DNA of 64,000 nt from Serilophus lunatus (GCA_013399895.1 VXBA01005600.1:2496242-2560241), one strand, 5' to 3'; shown: positions 26,557 through 40,260, counted from the stretch's first letter. Notes: generated by a model from the sequence alone, not told the origin. Program-made: numbers and translations.

Positions 26557-26610
26557 CGTTTGTTTTTGGGGTTTTTTGTTTGTTTTTGTATTGTTTTTGC
26601 TTTTTTAAAG
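26557..26610. repeat. T/G-rich simple sequence
   Basis: Runs of GTTTTT and GGGGTTTTTT. A 22-bp stretch at 26568-26589 is identical to 38940-38961 in the next large intron. It may be low-complexity sequence or a decayed A-rich retroposon tail on the minus strand. Confidence 0.6.
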
Positions 26611-27961
26611 GCTACAGTTTTCTAAATCTTCGTACAGTTTATGCCTAGTAAGGAGATTGTGTATGAAATCTCATGTTTGCGGCTGCAGTTGATGCCATTA
26701 GGAGTCTGGATCAATACCTGGATTGGTATGCTGCTGGACTGGTCCAAATGAAACAAAACATGTACTGCGAGAAATCACATTAGATTAATAAAGAAAATCA
26801 AAACAAAGAGGTCTTCTGAGATGCTGTACTACAAATACATGGCACATACAAATAATAGACAGACTTCTAATTTTTTGATTTTCCTAACTTATTTCCAGTT
26901 AATTTGGGGAAACTTCCCTCAACTTCATATGAAATTTCCAAGTGATAAAGATCTCATCTTCCACTGCCCACAAGCAGTGTTCCTAAGTAAGTAAACAGAA
27001 AGGATGATAAGGCAGTGGAATTCAATATTAGTTGACTAATATTTGCTTCAGTCTTCATAGTTGCACATATGGAGGAGGTGGCAAGGGAGAAATCCTTATG
27101 GAGACTGCTAAAATGGATGTTCTGAAATAAGATTTGGTTAATCAAAGAAAATATTCTATGAAATGTTACAGGGGAGGTAGAGAGGGGGAAAATTACTGCA
27201 CTCCTTTAGAGTTTAAAAGGTAAATTCTTATGTAGAAACTGTATGATATAAGAGCTGTTACACAGTTTTCAATGGTAAGTGAAGCTTTAAATTTACAAAG
27301 TTTTTTTCATTTATATTAGTGAAACTGACCTCATTGTCATCATGTATGATCATTGCTAATGCATAATAGTGCAACATGTGCTTATGTTTTAACATGTACT
27401 CTTGAGATTTCTAGTAAGCTGTTGCCTTACCATAAAAGTTAGTGTATTTCAAACCATTAAACGGGTTTTTTAATAAACATGTTTTAAAAATGTTATAAAA
27501 ATGTGGCAGTCAGCTGATAATGCTTTGTTTCCAGTATTTTCATGTGCATGCTGCTTACACTAATAAAGCATCAGTACTTCATTTAGACATACAGTAGAAC
27601 AATATGTTGTTTGCCTCCAAAGACCCTATAGTCAATAATGTAAGCTAAAAAATGTATTTTAACAAAAACAAAAAGCAGAAAATATTCTACAAAACAATGA
27701 TGATATAAATCCTTGTAATGGCAGCAAGGTGATCTGTGAATAAAGGAAGCCCTGGTGAGGCTGTGTGGTTGGTTGTAGTTGGAGCAGTGTTATTTGCAGA
27801 AGTCTTGAACATCTTGTCATTTCATTCTGATGCTTTGCTCATGATAACGTGGTAGGGGGTGAGATGTAGGTTTTTATTCTCAATATATAGTCATTTATAT
27901 TTCTGTTTATAAAATATGTAGATAACTAGGTGTGGCATATATATATTTAGTTGTATTTGTC

Positions 27962-28003
27962 TATGTACTTATGTGCAGTATATATGTACTTATTTGCAGT
28001 ATA
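27962..28003. repeat. 21-bp tandem duplication, two copies
   Basis: Copies at 27962-27982 and 27983-28003 (core ATGTACTTATKTGCAGTAT) differ at one base. The surroundings are TA-rich. Confidence 0.75.
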
Positions 28004-29092
28004 TATGTTTATATATTTATTTCAAATGCAGGGGAGAAGATTTATATTTATAACATTTATATTTACCTGTCTATCTATTGGTCGTGGTTGCTACTTTTGC
28101 TGGGTCCTGACTTAGGTTTCCAAGTGCCATCTTTTATCTTCTCAGGACTTCTCACTCTCTTTGCAAATGTTGTCCTTCTGCTTTATTTTCCATTTAGGAG
28201 TATGTTATGCATTAGAAAGCTAGATAATGAGATTGAGTATTCAATTTTTTAATTTTAAGGTATTTTTATGTTATTTTAAGTAGTTCCTGTAACTAAACTA
28301 TATACACATGGCTATTATGTGTAGTAAGAAAGACAATATTTTTAGAATATTCTCCTTGGTGTGAGCTAAGGTAGGTGAGCACAGAAGAGAAGGTGAATCT
28401 GCTGTCTCTGCTTGTGCAGTGTACAAATGTGTAGGCATTCCAAGACTGGTGTATGGTTAACTCTCTCACTTCCCTCAACAAATAAAATGGATCGGTTGAT
28501 AGCAGTGAATGGGCTGCTATCAGGAGCATTCTTGTCATGAATTGTTAAAAGGTGGAGTGGGACATGATACGGTGGAAGCTGCAGTCTGTGTATCAGGAGT
28601 GCTACTTTTAGAAAGACTGAGTCAACAAACTCATAATTTGCAAGCGATCAAAGGACACACGTTTTTGACCTTGGTGTGTTTTTTTTTCTTCCATCCTTTG
28701 GCAGCTGTCCTCCAGACTGTAATGTCATGTTTTGCAGGCTGTTCAGTTTCCTCATTAAATCTCAAACGTGAACTACACTGTTCAAAGTAGCTGGGGAAAA
28801 TAAGTGGCTGTTGGAGTCTATGGATACATCACGTTAGTCTGAAAATTCCCTTGATTCTTTTGTCACTCCTGTAGTTTGCAGGTTGTCCAGATCTCCCATT
28901 CTTTTTGAATAAGAAGAGCAGATAGCAGATATTCCAGTCTTAGTAGGATATTGAGACTCAGAGTGTCCACAAACCCTTATAAACAGTGCTTCACTTAATT
29001 AGGGGATGGTCTGGCTGTTAGGCAGATGGTCTCAGCAAATGCTATCTTTGCACTGAAGAAAAGGCTGTCTTGGATGGGTTTGAGTATTTTTA

Positions 29093-29127
29093 ATCTATCT
29101 ATCTGTCTGTCTGTCTGTCTATCTATC
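29093..29127. repeat. Compound tetranucleotide microsatellite
   Basis: The structure is (ATCT)3(GTCT)4(ATCT)1 plus ATC, a nested variant block in an otherwise pure array. It is probably length-polymorphic. Confidence 0.9.
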
Positions 29128-31178
29128 ATTTTGTGGTTTGGCTCATAGCGAAAGATGTTTCCTGTTTCTAATTTTGATTTATACCTGGTTGCTTTCTAGC
29201 TTCATCCCCTGTTGCACTGTAATTCAACAATGTGTGCCAGGCAACATTAAGAGCATTATTGATACTTTCTTGTTGGTGGCCCTCTAGAGATGTAGCTTCA
29301 GGGAACTTTCTCATTTGGGTCTGATTCTGTGCTACCCCTACCCCAATGTAGTGATTGTGAATATAGTACAAAAGTGTTCTGTGGTTTGTAGTGGAATTCA
29401 AGCCTCAAAATATAAAAAAAGAAAAAAGAAAGTCCTGTGTGATGTCATAGAAGCCAGTGCACAGCAAATCATATTTTACAGTGTACAGATGCTGAAGTGC
29501 AAAAGTCAGGACAACTACTTTGAGGCAGGCATCCCTATATTGGAGTGGACACAATGGTAAGGTAAGTTATTTAAGAATTCTACTAAAGTCGGTAATTTTT
29601 ATTGAAGATTTTAAAGATATTGAATGTAATTTTTAGAAATTAGCAATTTTATCACATTTTTGCACACTGAACACAGATTCTATATAGATGTCAAGAATTT
29701 ATAGCATGTGTAGGGGTTTTTTTTTACTAAAACCAGAAATGCAATGGCTTGATTTTAGTTTGTCCATAGTAAAGTAAAAATGTAAACTGATAAGAAGCTA
29801 CAGTAGTAAAGGACTATTTTTTAGAAATTTCAATACTCTACAAATTTAATAAAATTTTTGGAATTGGAGCAGAATTTAGTTTTGAAATAAAACTTTTGTC
29901 TTAGCTCTCTAGAAGTTGCTATTTTGTAATTTCTATTATGACTAAACTTTTAATAGCTCCAGTTAGCTTCTGTAATCCCTTCAAATAGGGAATAAAGCCC
30001 CTAGAACTGCTCTTATTGAATGTGATTTCTACAGTTAAAAAATGGATTGCAATTAGTGGTTAGTGTTTATAATTAGTGGCTGAGCTACTGCAACGTATTT
30101 TCACCTGCAATGCTTATTTTCACCTTGCAAAATTCCTGAAATGCCTGCATCAACCGTGAAATTATAATTTGACATTAGAGACATTGTGCTTTATGTTTGC
30201 ACGAAGTGGCAAAAAAAAATGGTACGAGCACTGTCTTCATTATCCTAAGAGGAAAAAAGCTTACAAAATTTATCAGAGTAGGAGCACACCGTGAAGCACA
30301 AAGACATTTGGCCTCTTTTTCTGAGAATTTTTTAGTCTGATATAAATATATGATTTTTTTGTACAGATTGCTGGGATTAACCTGGATTAGGTTTGCATTA
30401 AATTAGGAAGAAGCTAAATCAAGGAAAGCCCGTGGTGACAAATTCCTCCTGCAGTATCCCATTAGCTGCTAATTTATAAAATATCTTTTGATCGGCATAT
30501 GTTATAGCCAGTTGTCATGGAAATGCAAGGAGTATTGTAGCCATAAAATCTCTAAGGCAGAGCAGTATATGTGGCCTAGGTGAATAGTGTTTTATATTGT
30601 TCTGTAAACATTTAGTTGAAGTGTCTGTGTGTTTCTTGCACTCACCCATGGCAAATCAAGTCTCTATTGAAGAGAAATTACTCAAATATAAACTTGTACT
30701 TGTGTTGTTCTTGTCTTGAGAAATACTACCCTCTATAACATATGAATATAGCACTAGCCAAAATACACAGAATTTGGAATGGCATTGCACATTCTAGATT
30801 CCTTTACATTAGACAGTGACTTCTGGTGCTCTGGTTCATGCAAAGGAAATAGATTCATGTTCTGTATGGTAGGTGTTATAGGACTTATAGGGCTCTTGTC
30901 TTGCAACAAAATCATGGCACAACTTTAAGATTTTAATGATTTTTTATAAGTTGTTCCTCATTAGCTATATTACTAAGCCTCCAGTTTTTTCTCCCCTCTT
31001 TTTCATCCCACTCTGTCCTTGCTGTTTGCCTCCCACTGATTTTTAGAGGAAATTTTAATTACCCCAGTGAAACAAAGCAGACAGAGATGACCTGATGTCT
31101 GGGTCTTTTCCTAAAGTGATTCCTGGCAAACATACTGAAATTCATTAATTAGTTCTGCTTGAGACCAGAAAGAACAGA

Positions 31179-31970
31179 TCAGTATTCTCTTATAGCAGCA
31201 GAATCTAATCTACATTTCCATGTACAACTATACATCTTGTCATAAACTCGTGGAATAGGCCAAGTTAAATCCTCCCAGCCATGGGTTTTTTGAATATCTA
31301 AAATCAGCTCTAGTAAGAGCTCAGGATCTAGAGTCCAACACTGTTGTTGCAGATTAAGGGGAATCTGGCAAAATTCCTTGGGCTGCTGCCATGTGGATCT
31401 GCTGGTAGAATACTGTACGATAATGTGTTGAATTTGGCTCATTACTCTCAAGAAATGCTGCCATAGACTTTGTGGGATACATATTTAGGAATTGGAATGA
31501 TTTTATGTAGGGATGGTCTTGGGCTCTCGGCTCTAGACAGAGCCGTTATTAGTGCTGTATATCAAGCTGGTTTGTGGTTTGTTTAGCTCTGTAAAGCATC
31601 CATTTTTTACCACTGAATAGAGAGAAATAGGTTAAACTTACCCGTGTTTTAAAATTGTTTCACAGAAGTTTAATCTTTTTTGTAGTAACTTTTACACTGC
31701 AGGTTTGGAGACTAACTCACCACTTCAGTCAGTGTGCACTCTGAAATTCTGCTGTCATGTAAGATCAGGCCTAAAGAACCATTCGTAATAGTGGACTAAC
31801 TGGGACTTACTAACTAATCCAACTAACTGTTGAATTTGTTGCTTGGTTAAAATTTTGAGTGTCGCATGCTTTAGTCTTCTTCCCAAATGTAAATTGTTAT
31901 GCTCATCTTCTGAATTTGCCCCCAGGTAGGCCAACAGCAGGATGCCAGTGTGAACAAATTGCATAGAACT
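31179..31970 (-). pseudogene. Decayed endogenous retroviral integrase (pol) remnant
   Basis: Read on the minus strand, this stretch keeps the layout of a retroviral integrase but is broken. The ORF at 31755-31964 contains H-x3-H followed, at the usual spacing, by a QQ-containing helix. The two cysteines of the zinc-binding pair are replaced by Val and Ser. An in-frame TGA stop follows where the core domain begins. About 60 residues on, near 31542-31556, is a T-N-N-G that aligns with the catalytic TDNG, with the aspartate changed, and then a TAG stop. Roughly 35 residues further, the ORF at 31179-31451 continues through the region expected to carry the catalytic glutamate. The matches are from family knowledge by eye, not a search. 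The copy is non-functional. LTRs, gag and env were not identified, and its retroviral class is uncertain (alpha/beta-like is a guess). Confidence 0.5.
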
Positions 31971-34900
31971 GATAGTCCATAAATCTGGTGCTATTTGGCC
32001 ACAGTTTCAAAACTGTAATACTGGATGTGACTGTGATATCATTCATCTTTGTGGTTGGTCTAGTATATTTTTATTGCTTCTTCAATGACATAATTCAAAG
32101 AGTGGACTTCATTCTTGTCTTTATTACCAGCATTAGTCTAAGCCGTGGTAACTTTTGCAGTGCAAATGAGTGATGGTGGTAGATCTGACTTTAGGGGAGG
32201 GGTTTTCTTTGAGTAGTAAAAAGATCATCTATTAAATAGCACATTCCAATCCTGCTCTTCTCCAGTTGGGATATGTGTGATTGCCTCACCATGCATCTGA
32301 TAGCAGCTGCTTGGAGTGCAAGAAGTTACTCTGAAAGTCGGTCAGCTGTGGACCTCTGCTTTCATGCAAGTCAGTCAACACACAACAATGGTGGTACCAT
32401 TTCAGGTCCTCATATTGTGTGTGCATGATTTTGAATTCAGTCTTCTGTGCATATGCAGTGGGCTTCTGAGAACAGGTCACTCACAGGAGGCATCTTTTAT
32501 TAGCTATGAAACATTTATACTTCAGTGACATTTAAATAATTAAGAGGGCTAGAAGCAAATTTTAATAAAACCAAAACAAAAAAACTTTACTCCCCACAGC
32601 TGAAGTAAAGCAGGTCTCCATCCCCTGTTCTCAGGCAGACCTTACAGTGCTTCTGTCAATGCAGCAGACAAGTATCCAAGGAATGATGAAAAGTACTTGC
32701 CTATTTAAGTGAAAATAAAGCAAGAAGGAGAAGCTGAATGCTTTAAGTGCACTTCTTAAGGCAGAGGATGATGTCCTGCTTGCTTTTCAGATGTTCACCT
32801 TTGCAAAACTGTAGTATGAGCTGAGGCTTCGGCCCACAACAGAAAGAGATTTCTGCTACTGAAAAAACAGGTCTAGTTATGGGTAGGATGGACTGGACTG
32901 GATTTTATTTTCCTACTAAAAAGGCAAAATGAAAATACCAACATATGGATGAACAGAATTATGAACTTTTAGAAATAGTAAGAAATATTTTTTTATTTTG
33001 CTTTTCTGACTCTTCTAGTTTCTTATACTAATAGTTTGGGAAGAGTATATTGCATAATTTGTGAGAGACAAGTAAAAAGTACCGAAGGACTTGCTTGTAA
33101 CCTGGACAAGTCACCCAAATGCCTACAAGAAAACTTACCTCTTATAAAATGCTCCTGGGGAATACTTGTTCTTCTCACCATCATTAATTTCAGCAAAGAT
33201 CTGTGGATAAGGCTGTACAAATAAACACAGCTGCGGAATGTGACATAGTAAACAGCATGCTGAAACCTCTTGGCAGAGAGTTGTTTGCCAGGGAGCCCAA
33301 ATGCAACACTTAGTCCGTGGAAAAGATGGCATTTAAAGTTTTGGTATTTTTGAATTTTTCAGAAGCAAATATTTATCCCTAAAACTGCTCAATCTAGCCT
33401 TGTATTTACACATAAGGGGGCAGTGTGGTACTGTTAGCCAAGTGCCATGTAGGTGCACATTAAATTTCATTATTATGTATTGCATCATGTTTTAAGAAAT
33501 GGCTTTAGAACTCTGAGCACAATTAGAGCTTTGTCACTGCCTTAGAGTGCTTCTGTGTCCTGGGGAGAACCAGGTTGGACTGTTTCCTTTCTTCTTTATA
33601 AACATTTTGTTTTTAGAGAGTTCCTTGTGCTATTTTGGCACGCTCTCGTAATCCCTTGTTCGTAGGCATGTGAGAGAGGGAGAGACAGTTTGCTTAGTTC
33701 TGGTATGGGGAACTTCAAATTACATCATTTTACCTCCTCCACAGCAATGTTCACTTTTTGGGAAGGAAGGTAATGTTTTCGCTGGAGGTTTCCCTTCCAC
33801 ATCATGTACAGGCTTCTGGTCTACTTCTGCCCAGTTTTGGGAATATGATAACTTTTCCATGGTTTTCATAGAAAATGGCATTTCTTGATGATTTTGTACC
33901 AAGGTAGTCTTCTACATGCCACTCCAAGAGTGATGATTAAGTGATTATAAGTCAGTGTATGCATGGGTTCTTGGGTCATCTTATTCCTCTGTGTTGATAT
34001 TCAGGGTTAATGGACCAGGATATTGTGGCATTCAGAGTTTCTAGTACTTCTAACATGATGTCTTGAGTACAGAATGCTTATGGTATTTTTTTTCCTCACC
34101 TGTAGAGAGCCTGGCTAGCTTTTAGCTTCATACTGCATCTGACGTGCTGTGATTATCCAAAAATGTGTTATGTGTTGTCTCTTTAGAATTTCTGCATTAA
34201 TTTCTACTTCATAAAAAGCTTCTCCTTCAAAGATTCATGACCACTCTCTTCTTTGTCACATATCCTTATAGTAAATATTATACAATGTAAAGTTGCAGAG
34301 TACAAGAAGACCATATACTCTTTCATTATATCCTGCTATATTAGCATGTTGTGAGGTGTTGTACACGGGGCTTTTCTTATACAGCTTCTGTTTGTTAAGC
34401 TAGTTTGTTCATGTGAGTCTGCCATGATCACTCGTAAAAGGCTGCTGTTAAATAGTACATTAGCATACTGATAATTTTCTAGAAGGAAATCAGCGTCATT
34501 AGACTGTATATGACAGTTAAAGTAAAAAAAGTAATTGCTGTACTGGCTATCAGGTACAGCATATCTGCATTGCTGGTTAATTCAGAGAGAAATGACATGG
34601 TATTTTGTATGAAGTAGTGAGATGCTAAGGGTCATGACTCAAAAGATAAAACAATGACAAACAATGCAATCCTTTTTATATGCATCTTTGTGAATGTCAA
34701 CAATTAATATAAGATTGTCTCAGTATGCAAGAGTTAACTAAACAAATTCTCACATGGTTTGTTACTATGGTATTACTTACTAAAAACTCCTGCCCATAAA
34801 ATTTTCCCCTTGGTCTTTTCGAGAGTATGGTGTTTTCCTCTATTAAAATGGCTGGTAAAATGATATGACAAATTTTGAAAATTAAAATGGATATTCTGGC

Positions 34901-35071
34901 AAAAATACAAACTCTAGCTAAAGCTATGCAGCTTTTTGTTTACTGGTTCCTAAAGTTAGTAGTCTTCTTTTTCTCCTTCGCCTCCATCATAGCTTGTAAG
35001 TGTGGCTGCAAATATTTTGTCTTTGAATTAACTGACTGGCAGCTTGGTTAATGTGTAGACACTGCTCTTGG

Positions 35072-35104
35072 TTATTTTATTTATCTATTTATTTATTTAT
35101 TTTA
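35072..35104. repeat. TTTA-type microsatellite
   Basis: Imperfect (TTTA)n with one TCTA-type interruption, about 180 bp upstream of the exon I acceptor. Confidence 0.85.
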
Positions 35105-35280
35105 AAAGCAGTCATTAAAATCCCACGGCATACTCCCAAACTTGAAGGAATGGATTTTTTGGCTCCTGTCTGCTTTGAATGAAATCCAAAACAAATGTTG
35201 TTTGATAATGGTTTACAGTTGCATTACACAGGTTGCTCTTCATGATAAATAATTAACACCCTTTGTGTTCTTGATTGCAG

Positions 35281-35431
35281 ATTTTCAAAACCCTGCCTGA
35301 TGCCACTTTCCCTGAGCCAATCTCTATGTCAGTATCTCCTCCAAATGCCCCACCAAGGCAGTCAAGAAGACAAGGACAGCGTATTAAGAGGCCTCTGGCT
35401 GTTTACAATCTCTGTCTTGAGTTGGATGATG
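35281..35431 (+). CDS. ARHGAP10: ARHGAP10 exon I: linker after RhoGAP, basic Pro-rich motif
   Basis: This 151-bp exon lies between the acceptor ...GATTGCAG and the donor GTAAGG. It reads IFKTLPDATFPEPISMSVSP, PNAPPRQSRRQGQRIKRPLA, then VYNLCLELDD, ending with one base of the next codon. It begins the low-complexity region between the RhoGAP and SH3 domains. The PPNAPPRQSRRQGQR stretch is proline-rich and strongly basic, so it could bind SH3 domains or acidic membranes (inference). LAVYNLCLEL is a short conserved GRAF2-type motif. Phase is 0 in and 1 out. Confidence 0.96.
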
Positions 35432-38400
35432 GTAAGGTGTTAGAAATAATTTAAGTCCTTGCATCAGATGGGCTGTATATCCTATCTGCAGTAGGTGTTT
35501 TCATGTTTCATTTGCATACATGTGTGCATGTACATTCATGCTTGTTTAATTGCTTTGGAACATGTAAAGAAGCAAGGGGAGCTACAGAAAAAGAAGAGGG
35601 AGTACTGTCCTGTGACATATGTTTAAAAGTAGGACAAACTGTCTTAAATATGCTTTTCTCCTCTAAAAAAGAAGCAGCTCCTGTTTCCTTGGGGAAATCT
35701 CTTTGACCTCTACTGAAGATTACACAGCCATAAGATAAATGGAGAGAGAACTAAAATTAAAGCAAATCTTTTATGAGAAGAGCTAATGCACTTTACAGTT
35801 AAATTCATCTGGATTAAAGGCTCAGGTCACCACTGCACTGGAGAATACTACTACTTCACTTGAATCTTTAATACCTTGCTGTAACTAGCATTAAATACTT
35901 GTCAACTTGCCTTTCTATTGAGAAGCAATGGAAAAAAAAAATCTTGCTTTTGCATGGAATAGTAACATATAGTGGGACAAAGGGCGTATAACATCTTATA
36001 TGTTCTGACTGTTGGCTGGAAACATAATCATTTTCCTGAAATTTCATTGCTTGGAGGTATGTACAGCACTGAGGAGGCAAGTCGGGGCTTATTTTGTGTT
36101 ACAGATTTTCTCCACCCTATTCCTTTTCCCTCTTCTAATGTTTTTGGTGAATTATCTTTTCACATGAAGAACCATGGGATGAAGGCACAAAGTCCAGTTA
36201 CAGCAAGTGAAAATAAAGAGCATGATTTTGAACTCATGCAGTAGAATGGGATTCACTGTTGAACTGTCACAGCTCTCCATCACTGGTGATCAACAATGGT
36301 GGATTTTATGAGGAAAGAGCACAAATACCTGCAATAGCTGTTGAATGCAGGTTTTAGAAATAAACTCAGGACTGATTATAGTCTCAAAGCCAGTTTTACA
36401 AAGAGTCAGCAAGAAATTCAACATTCCTGTTTGGGTTTAATTTACCAGAGAGATATATAATCTCTGTGCCTTTCTTTACTTGCATGAAATATGAAACTAA
36501 ATGCCTTGACTAGAACATGTTTAAGGTGTATCTACTTAAAAAGCTTAAGCTGTATTAATTTGAATAATATGCTAAGAAAGCTCTTGAGCTATACCTGCAA
36601 TAATGAATTTATCTTCATTTGAAAAACAAAGCAAAAATGAGGCCCCTCACAGAGCTGTTCACATCCAATGTTGAATGTGAATCCCAGCATGTCACAAGAA
36701 GTACTACAACTTCTCCAATTCCATGCTGCAAGGTGTGCATTGGGGAGCTGTGACCTCCTGACACAGCTGTGACCCAAACACAGTAGACAGAAAGCATTTG
36801 ATTTGTATTGTAAGAGCCAAAAATAGTGTTACTGTTGAAAACTGTTATAAATGTTCAATTTCTCTTAAATTCAATCCACAGTCTTGTCTAATTTAGGTGT
36901 CTTGACAAAGAGGAGAACTGGGGTTGTTAAAATCTATATTAGTTATATATCATACAGAACTTTGATTCTTGTCTGAGAGTTCTAATGGAGTGAATTGCAG
37001 ACTAACCTAATATGTCATTATATATGGTAAAACTTAGATGAAAGCTGAATTGCTGTGGGTGAAATTTCAGTGGGATATGATGATAACATTTCCCCTTGTA
37101 ACTGTGGAAAAGAAAAATACCCTCTGTAGTCTCTAAAGCTGCTACTGAAGGTACTGGTGTGCTCTTAGTCTGTTGTTAGAAACTGGATGTTGGTAGGCCC
37201 TGACTACATGCTCATTTTCCTTATGTTGAGCCACATGGTTGTATCAGTGAGGTGGTTAGTGGTCGGGACAAAGGCTCTTTGGCATGTGTGCTGTAAACAC
37301 ATGTAGTATGCAGTAACTTGAGCTCAGCCATATCACTGCATGATGTGAGAACTACCTCAGTGGATACAGGGTCCATAAATCAGCCAGGCTTATGAATTAT
37401 CTAGTCACTGAGTAGAGCTCAGTGCCTCCAAATATGCTCTATGGCCTTCAGTTACCTTGTTCTTCGGAGAGGGGGGGAAGGAATAAAAGTGAGCCTGGGC
37501 TTTATTCCATATTTACCTAGTTTCTTGGCTAACAAATGCATGTTTTATAACTGCTCTTTGGAAGATTTTATCCTGTGTGTGTTTTTAACAGGAAATTAAA
37601 CATTAAACCCCTTCCCTCCCCCCCTCCTTTATTCACAATGGCATGAGTTAAGCACCAGGCACAAGCCAGTGTTTTGTATTTCCTGGATATGGCAAAATTA
37701 TCATAATCTTGTTTTAAACAAGCAGCTGATACATATTTATGCATAAATACATTTGTAGACAAATATATCTCTGAAGTTATTGTAATTATATATAAATATT
37801 CTCAATGCCTTGGAACTAGAAATACGTCGGAGACAAAATCTCTCTGTGCTGGAAAACTTCTTGAGTGTGTTTCTTTTAGGATTGTTATGCAAACCAGGAA
37901 ATTGTTAAAAAAGCGGAAACAAGTCTTTAGCTATCAGCTGCTCCAGGGAGTTAACAGGCTTCAGAATCCACTGCTTGAATTGGAAATGCAGGGTTCAGGC
38001 CAGGTTTCTTTATAAAAGCACGTTTGCAGTCGAGAAGCTTCTTGACTGCACTCAAAATATATGCAGCAACCACCCAGAAAGAGCTGTAAGTGGCATTAAT
38101 ATTGATAGATATAATAGCTGAAGAACACACACTGCGTTTGATAAAAATCTTTATTTTGCCTTCTAGTAATTAGCTGTACTGAATTCTGATAAGGCATAGA
38201 TTTTCCTTCCTTGTACATGGAAATTAGGTGATTAAATCTATTTGCAAACAATTCAAGTATTATATTTACTTCCAAAAGGATCTCGATTTCCTGAAAGGCC
38301 AAGTCACAGATGATAGTCCGTTTTTCTTTCTACTTCTTTCCTTTGTGGTAAGCTGGTTACTAAATTTTCACTCTGAAGTTTTTTGACATCCCAGTGTCTC

Positions 38401-38912
38401 AAGTAGAACTAGAATTAATGGGGAACTCTGAGCTACTTTCATATGTGGCCTAAACCTGAAGTTCTTGTTTCAGTAAAATACAGATTTGTCTGAGATTTAC
38501 ATTAGGATCGTTTCCAGAGTTTTCTAAAACGCAGACATGGGATTTGTTTTTTTATTTTGTCTTTTTTTTTCCTATTTCTGGAAATTGCTTTTTGCTTCCC
38601 CTCTCACTATCTGAATGAATTGTAGAGTGAATTAAGTACCAATGCAGAAACTTAGCTTACAGTCCCAGCTACGTTCAAATGGCTTTTCATTCTCTCTGTC
38701 TCTCTATGCAGAGAGGGGAAGACCATTAGCTTGCACAGGGAGTTGTTTATTCTGTTCTTCTAAAAATGTCATGGTGTTTTTATTTTCCATTTGGACAGTA
38801 TATAACTCTGTTTACATTTTGTCTAGACCGTAATGCAGAGTTAAAGTTTTGTTCCCTTACAATTTTCTTTAAATTTTTATATACCTTTCTTTTCTTGAAG
38901 CAAAATAAATAG

Positions 38913-38972
38913 GTTTGGGTTTTTTGTTTAGTTGTTGTGGGGGTTTTTTGTTTGTTTTTGTTTTTGTTGTTT
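38913..38972. repeat. T/G-rich simple sequence
   Basis: GTTTTTG-type low-complexity stretch containing the 22-bp segment shared with 26568-26589. Confidence 0.7.
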
Positions 38973-40079
38973 CATTCAACTTTTTTCAGTGCCAAAGACT
39001 TAGACATTATTAAACTACTTTCAAGGCTACTAGACTAAGGTGGGGAGAAAGTCTTGTATAAGACAGGCAGTATAACGCAGTCCACCCAACATGAAGAGGA
39101 AATCAGTGCAAATTGCATAAATCTCACCTGGAGTCAAAAAGTGGGTCTTGTGTAGTAATTTGTCCAACTACAGAAAAACTTTTTTTCTAAACAAACCAAA
39201 ATATGCTTCTTAATCCACAGTGCTTGCTGGTGCCTTATTCTAATTGAATACCCTTGAGGTGTCAAAACTTGTCATTGGCACATAAGTGGACACAGCACAT
39301 TAGTATCGTACAGTGGGGCTGCATTGTTCTGTTTTTAAGGCATTTATGTCGTATCCCCTCATTCTGGAACTTAAGGGTGATGTTTGTGATAGTTTTCTGC
39401 TGCTGCTATAATCTAAATACTGTATTTATAGTGATTTAGAAAACAGATTTTTGTGTTGAATCCTAAAAGAAATAAAAATTAGAACTGCTACTTCACACTT
39501 TAAAACTTCGTGTTAACTTACATTACCCTTTGAAGGTACTTAGGGAAGCATAAGGATTAATGGTATGGTGGTGTTGAATAGGAGTAGCTGGGTTTGATAT
39601 TTTTTTTGTGGCAATTGGAGTGAGACAGCATCTTAATTGGGGGGATAAATTAATTTACATGAACTGCTATGGCATTCAATTAAATTACTTCATCAAAATA
39701 AAATGTGACACACGTAATGGCTGCATAGCTTCCATATAGTAGTCCCTGTCCCTCTTCCTCCCATCACCTCCTGCCCTAAACACATAAGTAAAAAATCATA
39801 AACTTCATTTGGAATTTCTGAACATAAACCTGAGATATTAGAGGAAGCCTTGGTTTTGTAGTGAGATTGGTCTTCAGAGCCAGCACTGCCCAGAGCTGCA
39901 TGGTTGCAGGTGTGAAACCTGGCCTTGAACTCTTTCTATTTCTGAATCTGCTGCTTGGAAGTGTTTCTGTAACCTGGCACATAGTAGGGGAAATGGAAAG
40001 AAAAGCAGCTACATAGGCATATCAAAAAGCCATAAGGGCTTGCAACACTTGCTTACAAAGCTATTGTTAACAGCTGGGC

Positions 40080-40260
40080 AGAGCATGGCTGGGCTGTCAC
40101 GAAATAATGCACCAATATTAGTCCTATGGGTAAGATCAGGATCACTGCTGTTTGCCATGGAGAATTTAAGACAGTTGTATTTCATATTGCTGCAAGAATA
40201 GTTCCTGCAATTCTATGAGATCTATCACAGTTTTTTCCACTTGATGACTCTGAGTAGGAT
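40080..40260 (-). pseudogene. Possible retroviral pol scrap (reverse transcriptase connection-like)
   Basis: The minus strand gives short open stretches in two frames, one with a VEKTVIDLIELQE helix and one with an LNSPWQTAVILILP hydrophobic strand. The strand faintly resembles the PTG(V/L)LW part of a retroviral RT connection region. Frameshifts separate the pieces. It is on the same strand as the integrase remnant 8 kb away, too far for one simple provirus. A chance match cannot be excluded. Confidence 0.15.

Larger units (their letters stand above)
21503..35280 (+). other. ARHGAP10: Intron H-I (13.8 kb)
   Basis: A large intron with no supported exon. It holds a C15 run (24870-24884), a T/G-rich stretch near 26560-26610, a 21-bp tandem duplication (27962-28003), an ATCT/GTCT microsatellite (29093-29127), a decayed minus-strand retroviral integrase remnant (31179-31970) and a TTTA microsatellite (35072-35104). 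The rest is AT-rich sequence with chance ORFs. Confidence 0.8.
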
